A stretch of 64,000 nt of DNA, from positions 62,001 through 126,000 of the forward strand of contig NZ_JAAALA010000001.1 of assembly GCF_009905535.1 (NCBI RefSeq), written 5' to 3'. Below the pieces are notes generated by a model. That model was not told the DNA's origin. It worked only from the letters and a program-made list of their open reading frames with translations, and ran no database searches. The DNA comes from Caulobacter sp. SLTY (lineage in GTDB: Bacteria > Pseudomonadota > Alphaproteobacteria > Caulobacterales > Caulobacteraceae). A program made the position numbers and the translations under genes. Below are positions 60,903 through 64,000 of this stretch, one piece after another (within the stretch, counting starts at the first letter, position 1; each line of letters starts with the position of its first letter).

Positions 60903-61861
60903 TACGCCCCTTCCGGCGTGGCGGCGTACTGGCCGCCCTTGCGGTAGCGGTAGAGGTAGGAGGGGACCACCGCCTCGATCGGCTTGGGCGTGATGCCGAA
61001 AGCTTCCACGCCCTCGGCCCCGGCCGAGACCACGGTGTCGGTCCGCAGCATCTCGACCTGGTCGCTGGTGATCGGCGGGGGAATGACCAGGCCGGCGATG
61101 TCGCCCGCCATGCCCATCAGCCCGGCGATCGGAAAGGGCACGGGCGCCAGGATCGGCTTTCGGCCGGTCTCGGCGCTGATGAAGCTCATGAGCTCCTTGA
61201 AGCTGTAGACGGTCGGCCCGCCCAGTTCGAAGGTGCGGCCGGCGAAGTCCTCGCTGGAGGCGGCCTGGGCGATGGCGGCCGCCAGGTCGGCGACATGGAT
61301 CGGCTGGAACTTCGTCGTCCCGCCGCCGATCAGCGGCAGCACCGGGCTGAGCGAGGCCATCTGGGCGAACCGGTTGAAGAAGCCATCGTCGGCCCCGAAC
61401 ACGATGGCCGAGCGGACCACCGTGGCGGTGGGGAACACCTCGCGCACCGCCGCCTCGCCCTCGGCCTTGGTGGCGAAATACTTCGAGGTCGAGCCGGCGT
61501 CGGCGCCGATGGCCGAGATCTGCACGAAGCGGCTGACGCCCGCCGCCTTGGCGGCCTCGGCGATGTTGCGGGCGCCCATGCCGTGGACGCTGAGGAACCG
61601 CTGGCGGCCGGTCTCGCGCAGAAGGCCCACCAGGTTGACGCAGGCCTCGGCACCTTCGAGCGCCCGAGCTGTGGAAGCGCGATCGCGGATGTTGGCCTGA
61701 ACCACCTCGATCTGGCCGACGTCGCCCAGCAGCCGCAGTCGGTAGCCACGCCCCGGCTGGCGCACCGCGACCCGGACCCGCAGCCCCTTCTTGGCCAGGG
61801 CACGGACGACCTGACGCCCCACGAAGCCGGTGCCGCCGAAAACCGTGACCAGACCCTGCAT
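60899..61861 (-). CDS. NDUFA9-like NAD(P)-binding SDR protein
   Basis: 320 residues. The start [20 protein letters not shown] carries the GGTGFVG dinucleotide loop; [10 protein letters not shown] and CVNLVGLL continue the Rossmann fold. [22 protein letters not shown] has a Tyr/Lys pair as in extended SDRs of the NDUFA9/complex-I-associated group. Homologues are annotated as complex I NAD(P)H-binding family proteins, but a ubiquinone-related role is not established. The ATG at 61861 is preferred over a longer start that would add 29 residues. It is convergent with queG. Confidence 0.85.
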   Translation of the reverse strand: MQGLVTVFGGTGFVGRQVVRALAKKGLRVRVAVRQPGRGYRLRLLGDVGQIEVVQANIRDRASTARALEGAEACVNLVGLLRETGRQRFLSVHGMGARNIAEAAKAAGVSRFVQISAIGADAGSTSKYFATKAEGEAAVREVFPTATVVRSAIVFGADDGFFNRFAQMASLSPVLPLIGGGTTKFQPIHVADLAAAIAQAASSEDFAGRTFELGGPTVYSFKELMSFISAETGRKPILAPVPFPIAGLMGMAGDIAGLVIPPPITSDQVEMLRTDTVVSAGAEGVEAFGITPKPIEAVVPSYLYRYRKGGQYAATPEGAY

Positions 61862-62000
61862 GGCGCTCGCTGTCCCAAAACCATAAGAATGGGGCGGGCT
61901 TAGAACACCCGGCGCACATTCGCAATCACGGCCATTGACCAACCCCAACAGACGCCGTAAGAGGCGCGCCTTCGCGGCGATCCCTTGCGGATCAAGGCGG

Positions 62001-62087
<87 letters not shown>

Positions 62088-62152
62088 CCCCCCTCTCTTT
62101 AGGTGGGGCAACGCTCTCCCTATGTTACAGAAGTCCGAGGAGAGTCGGTTCA

Positions 62153-62770
62153 TTGGCTAATCATCTGCACGAAGGCGACCTGCCGCCCGGCCTGTTCGCG
62201 GGCGCGACCAGTGTCGCCATCGATTCCGAGACGCTCGGCCTGCGGTTCCGGCGCGATCCCCTCTGCCTGGTGCAGATCTCGGCCGGGGACGGCGACGCCC
62301 ATATGGTGCGGCTGAATCGCCAGACCTATGACGCCCCCAACCTCAAGGCGCTGCTGACCGACCCGGCGGTGACCAAGATCTTCCACTTCGGCCGCTTCGA
62401 CATCGCCATGTTCGAGCTGCATCTGGGCGTGGTCACCACCCCGGTCTGGTGCACCAAGATCGGCTCCAAGCTGGCCCGCACCTATACCGACCGCCATGGC
62501 CTCAAGGACGTGGTCAAGGAGTTGGTCGGGGTCGACCTCTCCAAGGCCCAGCAGTCCAGCGACTGGGGCGCCGCCACGCTCTCGCCCGAACAGCTGGCCT
62601 ATGCCGCCTCCGACGTGCTGTACCTGCATGCCGCCAAGGCCAAGCTGGAGATGATGCTGGAGCGGGAGGGCCGCGCCGAGCTGGCCAAGGCCTGTTTCGA
62701 ATTCCTGCCCCATCGCGCCAGCCTCGACCTGGCCGGCTGGGAGGAGATGGACATCTTCGCCCACACATGA
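62153..62770 (+). CDS. rnd: Ribonuclease D-type 3'-5' exonuclease
   Basis: 205 residues from a TTG start (LANHLHEGDLPPGLF) after AGGAGAGTCGG. The DEDD exonuclease motifs are AIDSETLGL (first Asp/Glu), FHFGRFDIAMFEL (second Asp) and a final YAASDVLYLHAA (Tyr/Asp). The HRDC domain of the longer E. coli RNase D is absent. It trims 3' ends of tRNA and other small RNAs; the adjacent tRNA-Leu gene lies 66 bases upstream. It overlaps lptC by ATGA, as in related genomes. Confidence 0.9.
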   Translation: MANHLHEGDLPPGLFAGATSVAIDSETLGLRFRRDPLCLVQISAGDGDAHMVRLNRQTYDAPNLKALLTDPAVTKIFHFGRFDIAMFELHLGVVTTPVWCTKIGSKLARTYTDRHGLKDVVKELVGVDLSKAQQSSDWGAATLSPEQLAYAASDVLYLHAAKAKLEMMLEREGRAELAKACFEFLPHRASLDLAGWEEMDIFAHT

Positions 62771-63369
62771 CCGACCTCGCCGCCCAGCCCGATCGCATGA
62801 ACGCCTGGCGCCGGCGCTCAGGGCTGATCCGCGTGCTGCGCTGGCTGCTGCCGGCGCTGATGGGCGCGCTGGTCCTGGCCCTCGCGGGCTATTTCACCTT
62901 CAGCTCCATCCAGGCGGGCAAGGCCCAGCCCCGCGAGACCCAGACCGAAATCAAGCTGGTCGGCGCCCGCTTCATGGGCAGGATGGAAGACGGCCGCAGC
63001 TTCCTGATCGGGGCCGGCCAGGCGATGCGCAGCGACACCATCATGCAGGAGGTGGTGCTGGTCGATCCGGTGCTGACCCTCGGCGGCGAGACAGGCGCCC
63101 CGTCGCGGATGACCGCCAAGCGCGGAATCTACGACGAAAAGACCCGTATCCTTCGGCTCTCGGGAGACGTGCGGATCGACGACGGAGACGGCCAACGTGT
63201 GGCCACGAACGACGCTATAGTGGACACCCGGTCGGGAAAGATCAGCGGTCAGGAAGGCCTCGCCGGCGACGGCCCGCTTGGCCAGGTGTCGGCGAAGTCC
63301 TATGAGGTTGACCGCGACACCGGCAAGGTGACCATGAAGGGCCGGGTCCGGGCCCGCATCGAGAAGTAA
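62767..63369 (+). CDS. lptC: LPS export periplasmic protein LptC
   Basis: 200 residues. One membrane span lies at about residues 25-45 (VLRWLLPALMGALVLALAGY), followed by a periplasmic beta-jellyroll (IKLVGARFMGRMEDGRSFLI, then MTAKRGIYDEKTRILRLSG and ATNDAIVDTRSGKISGQEG). It receives LPS from the LptBFG extractor and hands it to LptA. It overlaps the rnd stop by ATGA, and lptA follows after 12 bases. Confidence 0.93.
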   Translation: MTDLAAQPDRMNAWRRRSGLIRVLRWLLPALMGALVLALAGYFTFSSIQAGKAQPRETQTEIKLVGARFMGRMEDGRSFLIGAGQAMRSDTIMQEVVLVDPVLTLGGETGAPSRMTAKRGIYDEKTRILRLSGDVRIDDGDGQRVATNDAIVDTRSGKISGQEGLAGDGPLGQVSAKSYEVDRDTGKVTMKGRVRARIEK

Positions 63370-63381
63370 GGCGAAGAGAGA

Positions 63382-63900
63382 ATGCGCAAGGCGAGATACA
63401 TGGCGGCGGCCGGCGCCCTGGTGGGCGTGATGGTTGTGGCTGGGGCCGCTCAAGCCCAGATCGCGCCGCGCTCCAAGGCGCCGCTCGACATCGCCGCCGA
63501 CGAGTCGGAAATCCTGACCAATGAGTGCAAGTCGATCTGGCGCGGGGATGTGGAAGCGCTTCAGGCCCGCACACGGCTGCGCGCCCAGACCCTCAATGTC
63601 TTCGCGGCCAAGAAGGGCGGCGAGTGCGGCGAGACCGAGCGGCTGGTGGCTGAAGGTCAGGTCTATTACGTCGAAGGCGAGCGGAAGGTGCGGGCCGACA
63701 ACGCCGTCTACACCTCTCGCGCCGAGACCATCACCCTGACCGGCGATGTGGTGGTGACCGAGGGCCAGAACGTCGCCCGCGCCGACCGGGTGGTGATCAA
63801 CCTGCAGACCGGCCAGTCGCAGATGTTCAGCAATTCGAAGGGCCGCGGCGGCAAGAACCGGGTCCGCGCCGTCCTCTACCCGAGCGGCAAGCCGCAATAG
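63382..63900 (+). CDS. lptA: LPS transport periplasmic bridge protein LptA
   Basis: 172 residues with a signal peptide (residues 1-25, ending GAAQAQ). The OstA/LptA repeat fold shows as PLDIAADESEILTNECKSIW, VYYVEGERKVRADNAVYTSR and ITLTGDVVVTEGQNVARADR. Several units stack to form a periplasmic bridge for LPS. Cys residues in NECKSIW and GGECGETER could form a disulfide. It lies between lptC and lptB, two bases before the latter's ATG. Confidence 0.93.
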   Translation: MRKARYMAAAGALVGVMVVAGAAQAQIAPRSKAPLDIAADESEILTNECKSIWRGDVEALQARTRLRAQTLNVFAAKKGGECGETERLVAEGQVYYVEGERKVRADNAVYTSRAETITLTGDVVVTEGQNVARADRVVINLQTGQSQMFSNSKGRGGKNRVRAVLYPSGKPQ

Positions 63901-63902
63901 GC

Positions 63903-64000
63903 ATGGCGGCCAAGGACACATCGACCAAGGCCAAGCCGAAGGCCGCCGCGGCCTCCACCGCCGAAGCCGCGCCCCCGGTCGCAGCAAAGGCGGACGCCGG
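63903..64000 (+). CDS. lptB: LptB, N-terminal extension only (cut by right edge)
   Basis: The frame from ATG 63903 gives about 32 residues, all Ala/Lys/Pro-rich (MAAKDTSTKAKPKAAAAS). This is a low-complexity leader with no ATPase motif yet. The call as LptB rests on position after lptC-lptA and on such extensions being known in Caulobacteraceae LptB. The extension is longer than in other LptB proteins, which start directly with the ATPase fold. Confidence 0.6.
   Translation, partial: MAAKDTSTKAKPKAAAASTAEAAPPVAAKADA

Overview
The window is one gene-dense, high-GC chromosomal stretch from an alphaproteobacterium, most likely a member of the Caulobacteraceae (Caulobacter or Phenylobacterium). 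Reasons: an FzlA-like GST next to queG, an rnd-lptC-lptA-lptB block whose LptB begins with an Ala/Lys-rich extension, a CelD/HfsK-like acetyltransferase, a GTTC-N7-GTTC (alphaproteobacterial LexA) box, and interspersed palindromes centred on a GANTC (CcrM) site. The genus is inferred from gene content only.

Layout. 1-5.5 kb: edge of a chemotaxis-type sensor, an Nfu iron-sulfur scaffold, a RutE-like nitroreductase, an ABC exporter pair and an aldehyde dehydrogenase. 5.5-7.2 kb: an AT-richer two-gene insert (cupin protein plus a membrane protein with a PLD-like C-terminal half). 7.4-21.4 kb: catabolic and hydrolytic genes (two acyl-CoA ligases, epoxide hydrolase, esterases, amidohydrolase, gamma-glutamyltransferase, P1 peptidase). 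21.5-26.6 kb: tRNA-Arg, a DUF2846-type secreted protein, a leader/terminator in front of two small genes (one ACT/IlvM-like) and a MATE exporter, a WecG/TagA glycosyltransferase and a SemiSWEET. 26.7-32.7 kb: a large autotransporter with Asp-rich inserts, then phoR overlapping a glycerophosphodiesterase.

32.7-35.5 kb is the most unusual part. A lone phage terminase large subunit carries an N-terminal HTH and has a perfect dyad over its promoter. Next to it is a REP-associated tyrosine transposase (RAYT) with a LexA-type box upstream. Three identical 29-bp palindromes flank these two genes, and a fourth lies at 45.4 kb.

35.5-47.6 kb: an ABC permease/M1 aminopeptidase fusion with its ATPase, a CPA antiporter, HfsK-like GNAT, threonine dehydratase, FKBP isomerase, purU, argE and uppP. 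47.8-57.9 kb: gltD, a small secreted-protein gene and gltB in one coupled unit; a TPR/Asp-Asn hydroxylase; and a divergent pair of citrate synthases, one with an N-terminal HTH. 58-64 kb: FzlA-like GST, an unknown secreted protein, queG, an NDUFA9-like SDR, tRNA-Leu, rnd and the lptC-lptA-lptB start.

How the genes work together. Nitrogen and amino-acid metabolism (gltBD, ilvA, argE, purU), envelope biogenesis (uppP, lptCAB, WecG, autotransporter) and aromatic/lipid-type catabolism dominate. Many neighbours are coupled by ATGA overlaps, and four convergent pairs share their stop codons in 4 bp. No CRISPR array, rRNA or complete prophage was seen.
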